Of a DNA stretch of 64,000 bases, positions 52,419 to 60,926 are shown piece by piece. Within the stretch, counting starts at the first letter, position 1. Each line of letters opens with the position of its first letter. The notes below the pieces were generated by a model. The model was not told where the DNA came from. It searched no databases and worked only from the letters and a program-made list of their open reading frames with translations. The DNA comes from DATJGF01 sp035495315 (GTDB lineage Bacteria; Verrucomicrobiota; Verrucomicrobiia; Limisphaerales; UBA8199): positions 18,211 through 82,210 of the forward strand of contig DATJGF010000180.1 in NCBI GenBank assembly GCA_035495315.1. The letters are read 5' to 3'. Both the position numbers and the translations under genes were made by a program.

Positions 52419-53699
52419 TCAGATTGCGCCCGGCGGCCAGAGGCTCCGGCCGATGTCTTCCCGGTAATAGCTGCCAAGGCATCGAATTTTTCGGATATTC
52501 GAGTAGGCCTTCGCGGTCGCTTCGGGCAAGGTCATACCGAGCGCTACCACATCGGCGATTCGGTGCCCAGTCGCCTTCAATCCACCATCGGAATCGAGCG
52601 CAACCTCGTTCCACCACACGTCGCAATCGAACGGCTCATTGACGTTTACCGGCAATTGCGGGCCGGCTATCTGGACATAAGGATAGCCATACCCTGCCAG
52701 GGTGATCGAGCAGCCGAACCGGGCCCGATCGTTAAATTCCGGTTCGAGTTTCTTGTTTTGCGCCGTGGCCAAGACGACTTGAGGCGGATTTTTCAGCAGT
52801 CGGAGCAGCATTGCGCCAGAGGTGACCCCGATACGAATATTATATTCGATCACGTGCCAGCGGTTGTCGCGGCGGACCGCGGTTACCTGTATTGGCCCGT
52901 GAAATTTGGCCTTCCGAAACCATGGCAACAGAGGGTGCAATAATTCGCGTGCCAGGCCGTATTTGTCCTCCGGATCTTTTTCTACTAAGCCTCCCAGTGG
53001 CGCTCCCGCCACGATGCCCATATTCCCAGCAAACGCGCGTTTATATTCCTGGTTCGTTATCAGTGAATAAATCTCGCCGCCGCTAATAAAGGCAATATGG
53101 CCGGCCTCGGCCCGGCCGAGGTATTCCTGCAAAAAGACGCCTTCGGCGTAATCGATATGATTGAGCCAGGAGCGAGTATCTTCCAGGGTTTCGCAGACAA
53201 TGGTGTGAACCGGGCTGGTCGGGGAGCACAAAGGATTCTTTATGACGTAGGCCCGTGGATTGCGTTTAAGCAATTCTTGCGCCTCGAGGCGATTGCGCGC
53301 AACATGCGCCTGCGGAAAAGGGACCTTGAAGTCGCTGCAAAGTTGGCGCGCAAAATCGCGCTCGCGCTCGATGCGCATCGCCTCGCCGGTGGCGCAAAAG
53401 ACCGCGGCACCATTGGCCAGCAAATCGTCTTTCCACGCGGCGAGCGCCCAGTCGATCGACATAGGAATCACCAGATCAATGCGCTGCTCTTTGATTAGTG
53501 GCGCCGGCGAAGGAAAACGTTCGCGTGAATAGGTAGGTCCAGCCAGCGACGGCGGATGATGACTGTAGTCGCGGGTGAGATAGGTGGCTACTTCGGCTCC
53601 GGCTTCTTTGAAGATCTGGGCGGTGCTATAGGCAAAGGCCCCGACGCCCAGGATCATCGCCGAACAGACACGTGTGGACGAAGTCGCCTTGCGGCTCAT
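52419..53699 (-). CDS. PurD-like ATP-grasp protein (phosphoribosylamine-glycine ligase homologue)
   Basis: The 426-residue protein has the PurD/BC layout: an N-terminal Rossmann-like domain (SAMILGVGAFAYSTAQIFK), an ATP-grasp domain (about 105-330) and the C-terminal PurD-type domain ending LGSYYREDIG. It departs from classic PurD at key points: the metal-binding block reads EYNIRIGVTSG rather than EFNARFGDPE, and the HPG/GGREHA start is absent. It may be a diverged ligase for an unknown carboxylate-amine pair rather than a purine enzyme. It is 164 bp upstream of alr in the same direction, possibly in one operon. Confidence 0.8.
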   Translation of the reverse strand: MSRKATSSTRVCSAMILGVGAFAYSTAQIFKEAGAEVATYLTRDYSHHPPSLAGPTYSRERFPSPAPLIKEQRIDLVIPMSIDWALAAWKDDLLANGAAVFCATGEAMRIERERDFARQLCSDFKVPFPQAHVARNRLEAQELLKRNPRAYVIKNPLCSPTSPVHTIVCETLEDTRSWLNHIDYAEGVFLQEYLGRAEAGHIAFISGGEIYSLITNQEYKRAFAGNMGIVAGAPLGGLVEKDPEDKYGLARELLHPLLPWFRKAKFHGPIQVTAVRRDNRWHVIEYNIRIGVTSGAMLLRLLKNPPQVVLATAQNKKLEPEFNDRARFGCSITLAGYGYPYVQIAGPQLPVNVNEPFDCDVWWNEVALDSDGGLKATGHRIADVVALGMTLPEATAKAYSNIRKIRCLGSYYREDIGRSLWPPGAI

Positions 53700-53845
53700 A
53701 TCAGCGGCGCCAGTCTGACGCCGACAGATTTTCCCGTGTTCGATTTCACCGGAAAGATCCTAGCAACTCCGCGCCTCGCGTTACAAGGATCATGTGTTCA
53801 ACCGCTACCTCGAAGCGTGTACTCTGAGGGCGTGTGTCCGAAAAA

Positions 53846-55390
53846 CTACTTGGATCGGATGGCATAAAGTCGATTCATCGTGGCAACGTACAGCACAGCA
53901 TTGGCCGCGCTCGACGTGGCGCTGATCGGGCTTTTCAGATCGAGGCTGGCCAGCATTTTCTTCTCGCGCGTCGCAGCCATGACGTAGAAGTTTCCGCCCC
54001 GAGTGCCGAGATAAACTTTCCCATCCGCCACGAGCGCTGATGCCCAGGGTTCACCTGCAATTTCCTGGGTCCAACAGGGTTTGCCAGTTTCGGCGTCGAC
54101 ACAATGCAAGAGGCGTCCGCAATCGGCAATAAAGACCAGGCCGTCGGCAATAGCCGGCGTCGGCAGCACGTGTTTCTGCAAAGGATAGGACCAGACCAGC
54201 CCGTTGGTGGTTATATCCCCGGAGCGAGTCGCGTCAATGCACTTGAGCCAGGCCTCGTTTTTGCCCCACCAAATATCACCACCGCCGGCGACGTAGACCC
54301 GGTTGTGGTAGAAGACGGGCATGCCGTAAAAGTTGCTGGGACTTTCGCTGCGGTTGCTGTTGTAACGATGAACGTTGGTTTTCGGAGCGGTGGGGTCAAA
54401 GTCGAACTGCCAGACTTTATGGAGGCCAAACGGTTCGCCCGGGGATCTTTCGGAGGCGCGCTCAACCGTTTCGAAGGCATAAACGATGCCGTTACCGCCG
54501 CCAAAGAATACCAACGGCCGGCCTTTGACTTCGGCCAGCGAGGGTGCACACCAGGTGCTGTGAAAAATGTTTGGGGCCATACGCTCGTAATCGCGCGCAA
54601 CGAGCCGGCCGGTTTGCTTGTTTAGCACAACGAGGCTCGGGGCGTCTGGGGTGCGGATTTTCTTATGGGTATTATCAACGCCCGTGCCGCTATTCAGATA
54701 TAAATAGTCTCCGTCAATCACGATCGAGCTGTGGGCTGCATCGTGGGGCCAGATTCCCGCGCCCGTGGGCAAATCAAACAGCCAAATGATATCAGCGTCC
54801 AGCGGTCCGGGGGTTAGTGCGCTCGACATATTGGTGGCTGCAGGGTCAGGAGGTTTTACCGTCATGTGCGCGCCCTCATCCTGGAATGGGCCATCATTGC
54901 CATCGGCCATGCCCTTTGCATCCAGGCACATGACCTCCCCGCGATTGCTCACTAGATAAATGCGATCGCCCTCGACCGTAACCGGCGAAGAAATACCGCT
55001 TTGGGGCCAATCAAAATAAATGTCCTCGGCGCGTTTGGGTACGACGAGCTGCCACAGAAAGAGGCCGGTCTTCTCCTCAAAACACATCAGGACACCGCGG
55101 TCGCCCTGGTGCTTGGGGTCACGCGGGTTCCCGTTGTTAGTGCCGATGTATACTCGACCCCCGGCGATTACCGGTGAGGAGTGCGTTTCGGTTCCGAGTT
55201 GGGCCGACCATTTGATGTTTTTGCCTGTCGCAGGGTCAAAGGTTTCGGGAAGATTTCGCTCGGGAGAGACCATGTTGCGCGACCAGGCTTCGCCCCATTG
55301 CGGACGGTCAGCAGCAGGCGCGGGCGCGATGGACAGGACTATTCCTGCACACCAAGCCAACAACCGTCCGGTACCGAAATCTCGTCTCAT
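53846..55390 (-). CDS. Secreted PQQ-type beta-propeller protein
   Basis: About 514 residues from ATG 55390, with a signal peptide (MRRDFGTGRLLAWCAGIVLSIAPAPA). An eight-bladed propeller follows, built of repeats such as SSPVIAGGRVYIGTNNG and LVFIADCGRLLHCVDAETGK (PQQ_2/BamB-like). Some blades keep the AWD-type Trp docking residues. The lack of the methanol-dehydrogenase catalytic Asp and Glu set means this is more likely a binding or scaffold propeller than a dehydrogenase. It lies divergent from the TMEM14 gene. The longer frame to 55501 has no signal peptide. Confidence 0.85.
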   Translation of the reverse strand: MRRDFGTGRLLAWCAGIVLSIAPAPAADRPQWGEAWSRNMVSPERNLPETFDPATGKNIKWSAQLGTETHSSPVIAGGRVYIGTNNGNPRDPKHQGDRGVLMCFEEKTGLFLWQLVVPKRAEDIYFDWPQSGISSPVTVEGDRIYLVSNRGEVMCLDAKGMADGNDGPFQDEGAHMTVKPPDPAATNMSSALTPGPLDADIIWLFDLPTGAGIWPHDAAHSSIVIDGDYLYLNSGTGVDNTHKKIRTPDAPSLVVLNKQTGRLVARDYERMAPNIFHSTWCAPSLAEVKGRPLVFFGGGNGIVYAFETVERASERSPGEPFGLHKVWQFDFDPTAPKTNVHRYNSNRSESPSNFYGMPVFYHNRVYVAGGGDIWWGKNEAWLKCIDATRSGDITTNGLVWSYPLQKHVLPTPAIADGLVFIADCGRLLHCVDAETGKPCWTQEIAGEPWASALVADGKVYLGTRGGNFYVMAATREKKMLASLDLKSPISATSSAANAVLYVATMNRLYAIRSK

Positions 55391-55492
55391 GCGCAACTGG
55401 GATAGCAAACTCGAATCACGACAGCCCAGCAACCGCTTAATTTCCTGGTATCTTTCGCGCTTTTTCTTGGCTAATGTCCTGCCCGAACAACT

Positions 55493-55798
55493 ATGAACCA
55501 AAACACCATTCTGTGGATCTATATCGTGCTGCTGCTGGTCGGCGGCTTGATCGGATTTCTTAAGGCTGGAAGCAAGGTCTCCTTGATTGCGTCTTCGGTT
55601 TCCGCCGCCCTGCTGATTATCGCCTCCATTCCCAGTCTATTCCAGCCCGGCGTTCGACAGATTCTGGTGGACACGATATTGGCACTGCTGCTGGTTTTGT
55701 TTGCAGTGCGCTTGACCAAGACGAAGAAGTTTATGCCCAGCGGCCTGATGTTGGTGCTGACCTTGGCAACGCTAGCAGCGCGGCACCTTCTGCGTTAA
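55493..55798 (+). CDS. TMEM14 family (UPF0136) membrane protein
   Basis: The 101-residue protein has four short transmembrane helices with the Tmemb_14 pattern: LLVGGLIGFLKAGSKVSLIA, then LLIIASIPSLFQPG, then LVLFAVRLTKTKKFMPSGLM. Eukaryotic members move haem precursors or fatty acids; the bacterial role is unknown. It is followed after 11 bp by a STAS-like gene, and the two may be one transcript. Confidence 0.9.
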   Translation: MNQNTILWIYIVLLLVGGLIGFLKAGSKVSLIASSVSAALLIIASIPSLFQPGVRQILVDTILALLLVLFAVRLTKTKKFMPSGLMLVLTLATLAARHLLR

Positions 55799-55809
55799 AC
55801 TCGTTGGTC

Positions 55810-56184
55810 ATGGAATGGGTCGCCCATTTCGATCCAGCAAAACAACTGGTTGACGTCACAGTAACCGGGACGTTGAAGCCGGGACCACTCCAGGAGATGA
55901 CGCGGGAGCTGCGCGACCTGGTCGAAAAGCATCAATCGAAGGGTGTGCTGTTGGATTATACCGCCGCTGACTTTGCGCTGGAGCCATATGAGATCTTTGA
56001 ACGGCCGAAGGTACTGGAGCAGTTAGGTTTTCCAGCCGACGTCAAAGTAGCCGTGCAGTTCCACACTTTGAATGAAGACACGCAATTCCTCGAGAACGTA
56101 TACCGGAACAAGGGGTTTCCCGTGCGCGTATTCGCAGACAAATCGACTGCGATGAACTGGCTGGAGACACCTATGTCGAAGTAA
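55810..56184 (+). CDS. STAS/SpoIIAA-like protein
   Basis: The 124-residue protein (from ATG 55810; a TTG at 55804 is also in frame) is a single alpha/beta domain of the SpoIIAA-like family. It opens WVAHFDPAKQLVDVTVTGTL and continues VEKHQSKGVLLDYTAADFAL and KVAVQFHTLNEDTQFLENVY. No phosphorylatable Ser in the usual DSSG loop is visible, so it is not a classic anti-anti-sigma factor. Such proteins are common and their function is poorly known. Confidence 0.8.
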   Translation: MEWVAHFDPAKQLVDVTVTGTLKPGPLQEMTRELRDLVEKHQSKGVLLDYTAADFALEPYEIFERPKVLEQLGFPADVKVAVQFHTLNEDTQFLENVYRNKGFPVRVFADKSTAMNWLETPMSK

Positions 56185-56278
56185 TTTCCCTGGCATATTA
56201 TTCTAAACTGGGGCGTGATTTGTAACGATATCGCGATTGACCTTGAATTGAAATCCGGTTTCCTTTTTCTAAAGCAAT

Positions 56279-57496
56279 ATGGAGCAGCTGAAGCCATCCC
56301 TGGATGACTTGCGAATCGAACGCAAGGACAGGTCAGAATCAAAGACCCGGGCCTGGGGGGTTATGGTTTTTGGTCTCTTGCTGCTGGCCGCAGGAGCAGT
56401 GTGGTGGTGGACTCCTTCAAAGGCGCTGGAGGTTCACACCGTCGTGGTGCACGAGACGACTAGCCGTGGAGTCGATCATACGGTGCTGAACGCGTCAGGT
56501 TATGTTACAGCGCGGCGCGCCGCCACGGTTTCATCCAAGATCACAGGCAAAGTCATGGAAGTTCTAATCGAAGAAGGGATGAAAGTTAAGGAAGGCGAGA
56601 TCCTGGCGCGGCTCGATGATACGAATGTCAAGGCAAGCCTCGCGCTGGCTGAGGCCCAATTAGTCTCTGCCAGGAACGCTTTGGCTGAGACGCGAGTGCG
56701 GATCCGGGAAGCCGAGCAGGAATTACAGCGGCAGACTGACTTGATCAAAAACAAAATTGCCACCCAAGCCGACTACGATCATGCGGAGGCAGCCGCGCTC
56801 GCCCTGAAGGCCAAGCTCGACCAACAGCAAGCAGATATTACCGTGGGAGAACGCCAGGTAGCTACCTGGACCCAACAACTCGAAGATACAGTCATTCGCG
56901 CGCCTTTTTCCGGCATTGTCACTTCGAAAAACGCCCAACCCGGTGAAATGATCTCGCCGATATCGGCCGGGGGTGGATTCACACGCACGGGCATCGGGAC
57001 AATCGTGGATATGCAGTCGTTGGAAATTGAGATCGACGTCAACGAGAGCTACATCAATCGAGTTGAACCCGGTCAGGCAGTCGAGGCAGCGCTTGATGCT
57101 TATCCCGATTGGAAGATCCCCTGCAAGGTAATTGCTATCATCCCAACGGCGGATCGGCAGAAATCCACCGTCAAAGTCCGAGTAGGTTTCGATAAACTCG
57201 ACCCGCGCATTTTGCCGGAGATGAGCATCAAAGTAGCGTTCCGCGAGGCGGCGCCCACCGGTTCCAACCCGATGCGCTCCTGGGTGATTCCCAAAAGCTC
57301 GATTCACCAACAGGACGGACGCGATATGGTGTTAGTGGTGCGCGACGGGCGAGTCGAACGTCGCGCGGTGACGGTTGCCATGACGGTGAACGACTCCAGC
57401 ACGGTCACCGCCGGGTTGACTGACGGTGAACGAGTCGTACTGGAATGGCCGGCGGGCTTGAACGACGGCGCAGAGGTGAAGGAGTTGAAACAATGA
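56279..57496 (+). CDS. Periplasmic adaptor (membrane-fusion) protein of ABC exporter, MacA-like
   Basis: The 405-residue protein has an N-terminal helix (about 22-42, VMVFGLLLLAAGAVWWWTPS). The usual HlyD/MacA parts follow: a barrel-sandwich half (GYVTARRAATVSSKITGKVM), an alpha-hairpin (about 105-175, coiled coil), a second lipoyl half (VIRAPFSGIVTSKNAQPGEM) and a beta-barrel domain (DVNESYINRVEPGQAVEAAL). It links the inner-membrane permeases to an outer-membrane channel. Its stop overlaps the ATG of the ATPase gene (ATGA), so they are coupled. Together with the ATPase and two permeases it forms a MacAB-type exporter. Confidence 0.94.
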   Translation: MEQLKPSLDDLRIERKDRSESKTRAWGVMVFGLLLLAAGAVWWWTPSKALEVHTVVVHETTSRGVDHTVLNASGYVTARRAATVSSKITGKVMEVLIEEGMKVKEGEILARLDDTNVKASLALAEAQLVSARNALAETRVRIREAEQELQRQTDLIKNKIATQADYDHAEAAALALKAKLDQQQADITVGERQVATWTQQLEDTVIRAPFSGIVTSKNAQPGEMISPISAGGGFTRTGIGTIVDMQSLEIEIDVNESYINRVEPGQAVEAALDAYPDWKIPCKVIAIIPTADRQKSTVKVRVGFDKLDPRILPEMSIKVAFREAAPTGSNPMRSWVIPKSSIHQQDGRDMVLVVRDGRVERRAVTVAMTVNDSSTVTAGLTDGERVVLEWPAGLNDGAEVKELKQ

Positions 57497-58206
57497 GCGA
57501 ATCAGGCAAAAACGCAGCCAACGGAGTGCTTGTAAACGTCAATGGGGTTGCCAAGGTCTTCCATCGAGGTTCTGAGGACATTCAGGTGCTGCAAGATCTG
57601 AATCTACGGGTCCCGGCGGGGGAGTTCCTCGCTTTGATGGGACCGTCCGGCTCCGGCAAGAGTACCTTGTTGAATCTTATTGGCGGATTGGATCGCCCTA
57701 CTCGAGGCACCGTCAGCATTGCCGATGAGCACGTCAATGAATTGTCGGACCATCGCCTGGCCGGTTGGCGCGCGCGCCATATTGGGTTCGTGTTTCAACT
57801 TTACAATTTGCTGCCGGTGCTCACCGCCGAACGCAACGTCGAATTGCCCTTGCTGCTGACGCACCTCTCGAAAGCCGAACGCAAGAAGCATGTCGATACC
57901 GCTTTGGCCGTCGTTGGCCTTTCCCATCGGGCGAAACATTTTCCCCGCACACTTTCGGGCGGCGAGCAGCAGCGAGTGGGCATTGCCCGGGCGATCGTCA
58001 CCGATCCAACGCTGCTACTGTGCGATGAGCCAACCGGCGACCTCGACCGCAAATCCGGCGATGAAATCCTGGATCTATTGCAGGAATTAAATCGCAAACA
58101 TGGCAAGACGATCATTATGGTCACCCACGATCCCCACGCCTCGGCACGGGCTTCCCGAACGGTCTACCTGAACAAAGGCCAACTGACCGATAAACCGATG
58201 GAGTGA
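57493..58206 (+). CDS. ABC transporter ATP-binding protein, MacB/LolD type
   Basis: The 237-residue protein (from ATG 57493) has Walker A GPSGSGKST (residues 50-58), the FVFQLYNLLPVLTAERNVEL Q-loop region and the LSGGEQQR signature. Walker B is LLLCDEPTGDLD and the switch His lies in VTHDPH. It is typical of the MacB/LolD export ATPases that power mechanotransmission rather than substrate passage. The upstream frame to 57445 overlaps the adaptor gene in another frame and is not used. It energises the two FtsX-type permeases downstream. Confidence 0.95.
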   Translation: MSESGKNAANGVLVNVNGVAKVFHRGSEDIQVLQDLNLRVPAGEFLALMGPSGSGKSTLLNLIGGLDRPTRGTVSIADEHVNELSDHRLAGWRARHIGFVFQLYNLLPVLTAERNVELPLLLTHLSKAERKKHVDTALAVVGLSHRAKHFPRTLSGGEQQRVGIARAIVTDPTLLLCDEPTGDLDRKSGDEILDLLQELNRKHGKTIIMVTHDPHASARASRTVYLNKGQLTDKPME

Positions 58207-58427
58207 TGGAGTGATGGTAGAAAATGCAGACAAATTACAGGAACAAAAATCGCGGTTACCAACAATTACGTTTTTGGGGAGATGCGATCGATTATTACGT
58301 TCTGAATTGTAAAATCGAGAGCCTCCAACGCAAACAGGAAGCCGGCGACTGGATCGACAGCCTGATTATTAAAGAAAGTAACATTGCGGACGGCTAATCC
58401 CCAATACCCAATACTCCATCACTCCAT
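58198..58427. mobile_element. 230-bp segment bounded by 15-bp perfect inverted repeats
   Basis: ATGGAGTGATGGAGT (58198-58212) is the exact reverse complement of ACTCCATCACTCCAT (58413-58427). The segment separates the end of the ABC ATPase gene from the permease and contains one small gene (58224-58397). The repeat itself is built from the word ATGGAGTG in tandem. It might be a small inserted element or just the outcome of repeat expansion; transposition is inference. There is no transposase. Confidence 0.5.
58224..58397 (+). CDS. Small four-helix-bundle-like protein (truncated)
   Basis: The 57-residue frame reads NRGYQQLRFWGDAIDYYVLN and then LQRKQEAGDWIDSLIIKESN before TAA. The first block looks like the opening helix of the IVS/four-helix-bundle family (RGYQQLRxWxxAIDYY), which normally has about 110-120 residues. 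This copy is cut after the first helix pair, so it is probably a remnant or a miniature version. It has no ribosome site of note and lies inside an inverted-repeat-bounded segment. Confidence 0.5.
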   Translation: MQTNYRNKNRGYQQLRFWGDAIDYYVLNCKIESLQRKQEAGDWIDSLIIKESNIADG

Positions 58428-58434
58428 TTTTTTT

Positions 58435-59595
58435 ATGAGGTTTTTGCATCTGATCTGGAGCAACTTGAAACGCAAGAAGCTGCGCACGTTTTTGACCCTG
58501 CTGTCCATTGTGGTGGCGTTCGTTTTGTTTGGCTTGCTGTCATCAATTAAGCAGGCACTCACCGGCGGCGTCAGCATTGCGGGTCAAAATCGTCTGGTCG
58601 TGCGGCACAAGGTCTCAATTATTCAGTTGTTGCCGGCGAGTTATAAAGAACGGATGGAGCGGATTCCGGGAGTGGCGCTGGCGACGCATCAAACTTGGTT
58701 CGGTGGCAATTTCAAGCAGGAGCCGAAGGTCTTTTTCATGCAGAATCCGGTAGTTCCCGAAGATTTTCTGAATATGCACCCTGAGATGGTCCTTCCCGCC
58801 GAGCAGAAACAGGCCTGGCTTAAAACGCGTACCGGCGCGATCGTGGGACGCAAGACCGCCGAGCGCTTCCACTGGAAGGTCGGAGATAAGGTGCCCATCT
58901 TCACTCCCATTTGGAGGCAAGCCGACGGCAATCAAACCTGGGAATTTGATATTGTCGGCATTTACGACGCCAACGAGAAAATCGCCGACACAATGTCGTT
59001 ATTTTTTCGCTACGATTATTTTGACGAAGCGCGAATCGGAGCCAAAGGTCAGGTCGGTTGGTATACGATTCGTGTGAAAGATCCCTCACAGGCAGCGGAG
59101 ATCGCCAAACGCATCGATAGCGAATTCGAGAATTCGGATGCCGAAACCAAGACCGACGCAGAAGCCGCCTTCGCCCAATCCTGGGCCAATCAGATCGGCA
59201 ACATTGCACTGATGGCGGCGGCGATCCTCGGAGCGGTCTTCTTTACGATCCTGTTGGTAACCGGTAACACGATGTCGCAGTCGGTCCGCGAACGCACGGG
59301 AGAACTCGGCGTGCTCAAGGCCATCGGTTTTACCAATATCCAGGTGCTGATGCTGGTGTTGGCCGAATCGTGCCTCATCGCGATTCTTGGCGGCGCGTTG
59401 GGCCTGGGCTTTGCTTGTCTGATTGTGCCTGCGGTTGGCCAGGCTTTATCCAATTTCTTGCCGATGTTCTTTTTCCCAGTGCGTGACCTGTTGGTCGGCA
59501 TCACCATTTGCGTGGCGCTGGGACTGATTACCGGCATCTTTCCCGCACTCGCCGCGATGCGCCTGCGGGTCGCCGATGCCCTCCGGAGGATTTGA
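58435..59595 (+). CDS. ABC transporter permease, MacB/FtsX type (first)
   Basis: The 386-residue protein has one N-terminal transmembrane helix, a periplasmic MacB_PCD domain (about 45-240) and a C-terminal triplet of helices (about 260-375). The FtsX motif ERTGELGVLKAIGFTNIQVLMLVL lies between them. The start at 58435 (MRFLHLIWSNLKRKKLRT) is the family N-terminus; the longer frame to 58384 runs through the inverted-repeat element. It follows the adaptor and ATPase and precedes a second permease by 2 bp, so it forms half of a heterodimer. Confidence 0.94.
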   Translation: MRFLHLIWSNLKRKKLRTFLTLLSIVVAFVLFGLLSSIKQALTGGVSIAGQNRLVVRHKVSIIQLLPASYKERMERIPGVALATHQTWFGGNFKQEPKVFFMQNPVVPEDFLNMHPEMVLPAEQKQAWLKTRTGAIVGRKTAERFHWKVGDKVPIFTPIWRQADGNQTWEFDIVGIYDANEKIADTMSLFFRYDYFDEARIGAKGQVGWYTIRVKDPSQAAEIAKRIDSEFENSDAETKTDAEAAFAQSWANQIGNIALMAAAILGAVFFTILLVTGNTMSQSVRERTGELGVLKAIGFTNIQVLMLVLAESCLIAILGGALGLGFACLIVPAVGQALSNFLPMFFFPVRDLLVGITICVALGLITGIFPALAAMRLRVADALRRI

Positions 59596-59597
59596 TT

Positions 59598-60797
59598 ATG
59601 GGAGGTTTTTTCAACTGGCTTTCGCAAGTCGGCGCGGTGACCAAATTCGGCTTAATGGGCATCCCCCAACGGCGAGGCTCGGTCGCGGCGGCCCTCTTCG
59701 GGGTGGCGGGGGTGGTCGGTGTGTTGGTCGGCGTGCTTTCCATGGCGGCGGGGTTCAAACATGCCATGGCCGTTTCGGGCGCGCCCGATTCCGCCATCGT
59801 CCTGCGCAGCGGCGCTGACAATGAAATGGTGAGCGGTTTTGGCAAAGATGAGACCCGTTTGGTGGCCGATGCTCCCGGCCTCGCGAAGGGACAAGAAGGC
59901 CCCCTGGCGTCGGCTGAGCTTTTCGTGATTATCAACCTGCCGAAGCGCTCGAGCGGAACGGATGCGAATGTCCCCCTGCGGGGCGTCGAGCAAGCTGCGT
60001 TTCACGTGCGCGATAATATGAAAATCGTTGAGGGTCGGACTTTCGAGTGGGGCAAAAACGAAGTCATCGTTGGCGTCGGGGCAGCTCAGGAGTTTTCTGG
60101 ACTTGAGGTAGGGCGCAAACTGCAGGTCGGAAGAAATGAGTGGCAGGTTGTGGGTCTATTTTCTGCGGGAGGTGGTACTGCCGAGTCCGAGATTTGGACT
60201 GACGCGACCGTCCTGCAGAACGCTTATCATCGTGGCAACAGTTTCCAGTCCGTTTATGCCAAACTAAACTCTCCGTCCAGCTTCCAGCAATTCAAAGACG
60301 CGCTGACGACTGATCCCCGTCTCAATGTGAAGGTGCAACGACAAGCGGATTACTTTGCCGAACAATCAACGGCGGTGACGAACCTGATCACTATTCTGGG
60401 TTACATCATCGCGATATTAATGGCCGTGGGCGCAGTTTTCGGAGCGTTGAATACCATGTACAACTCGGTTTCGACCCGCACGCGCGAGATCGCGACGTTG
60501 CGCGCGCTTGGCTTTGGCGGTGGCGCAGTCGTCGTCTCGGTCATGTTGGAGTCTCTCGTGATCGCGTTGCTCGGGGGTTTCATTGGCGCTTTGGTGGCCT
60601 ACGTCATCTTCAACGGCTTTCATACTTCAACGATGAATTTCCAGAGCTTCAGTCAGATTACGTTTGCCTTTAACGTCACAAACCAATTGCTGCTGCGCGG
60701 GGTCATTTGGGCCACTGTAATAGGTTTAATAGGAGGTCTGCTCCCAGCCTTGCGCGCCGCGCGGCTGCCAATCGCCGCGGCCCTCCGTGAGCTCTGA
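59598..60797 (+). CDS. ABC transporter permease, MacB/FtsX type (second)
   Basis: The 399-residue permease (ATG 59598) resembles its neighbour in order: an N-terminal helix, a MacB_PCD domain and FtsX helices with SVSTRTREIATLRALGFGGG, ending LRAARLPIAAALREL. Its periplasmic domain is distinct from the first permease (PKRSSGTDANVPLRGVEQAA). The export cargo is unknown. Its stop lies 28 bp before a palindromic repeat that separates it from a convergent gene. Confidence 0.94.
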   Translation: MGGFFNWLSQVGAVTKFGLMGIPQRRGSVAAALFGVAGVVGVLVGVLSMAAGFKHAMAVSGAPDSAIVLRSGADNEMVSGFGKDETRLVADAPGLAKGQEGPLASAELFVIINLPKRSSGTDANVPLRGVEQAAFHVRDNMKIVEGRTFEWGKNEVIVGVGAAQEFSGLEVGRKLQVGRNEWQVVGLFSAGGGTAESEIWTDATVLQNAYHRGNSFQSVYAKLNSPSSFQQFKDALTTDPRLNVKVQRQADYFAEQSTAVTNLITILGYIIAILMAVGAVFGALNTMYNSVSTRTREIATLRALGFGGGAVVVSVMLESLVIALLGGFIGALVAYVIFNGFHTSTMNFQSFSQITFAFNVTNQLLLRGVIWATVIGLIGGLLPALRAARLPIAAALREL

Positions 60798-60825
60798 AAC
60801 TATTCCGCAAACGGTCACAAAGGTT

Positions 60826-60922
60826 TTGTAGGAGACGACGTTAGGAGACTCTGATCGGCGGATCGGTCCGATTTTGAGTCGATTGCGCTTGATCAGAGTC
60901 TCCTTACGTCGCCTCCTACAAA
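60826..60922. repeat. Interspersed palindromic repeat, copy C
   Basis: TTTGTAGGAGACGACGTTAG opens and CTTACGTCGCCTCCTACAAA closes a 97-bp element whose arms pair over about 30 bp (also GATCAGAGTCTCC with GGAGACTCTGATC). It lies between convergent genes (stops at 60797 and 60927) and matches copies at 1153-1268 and 18783-18870. It would be a strong terminator as RNA. Confidence 0.82.
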
Positions 60923-60926
60923 GTTC

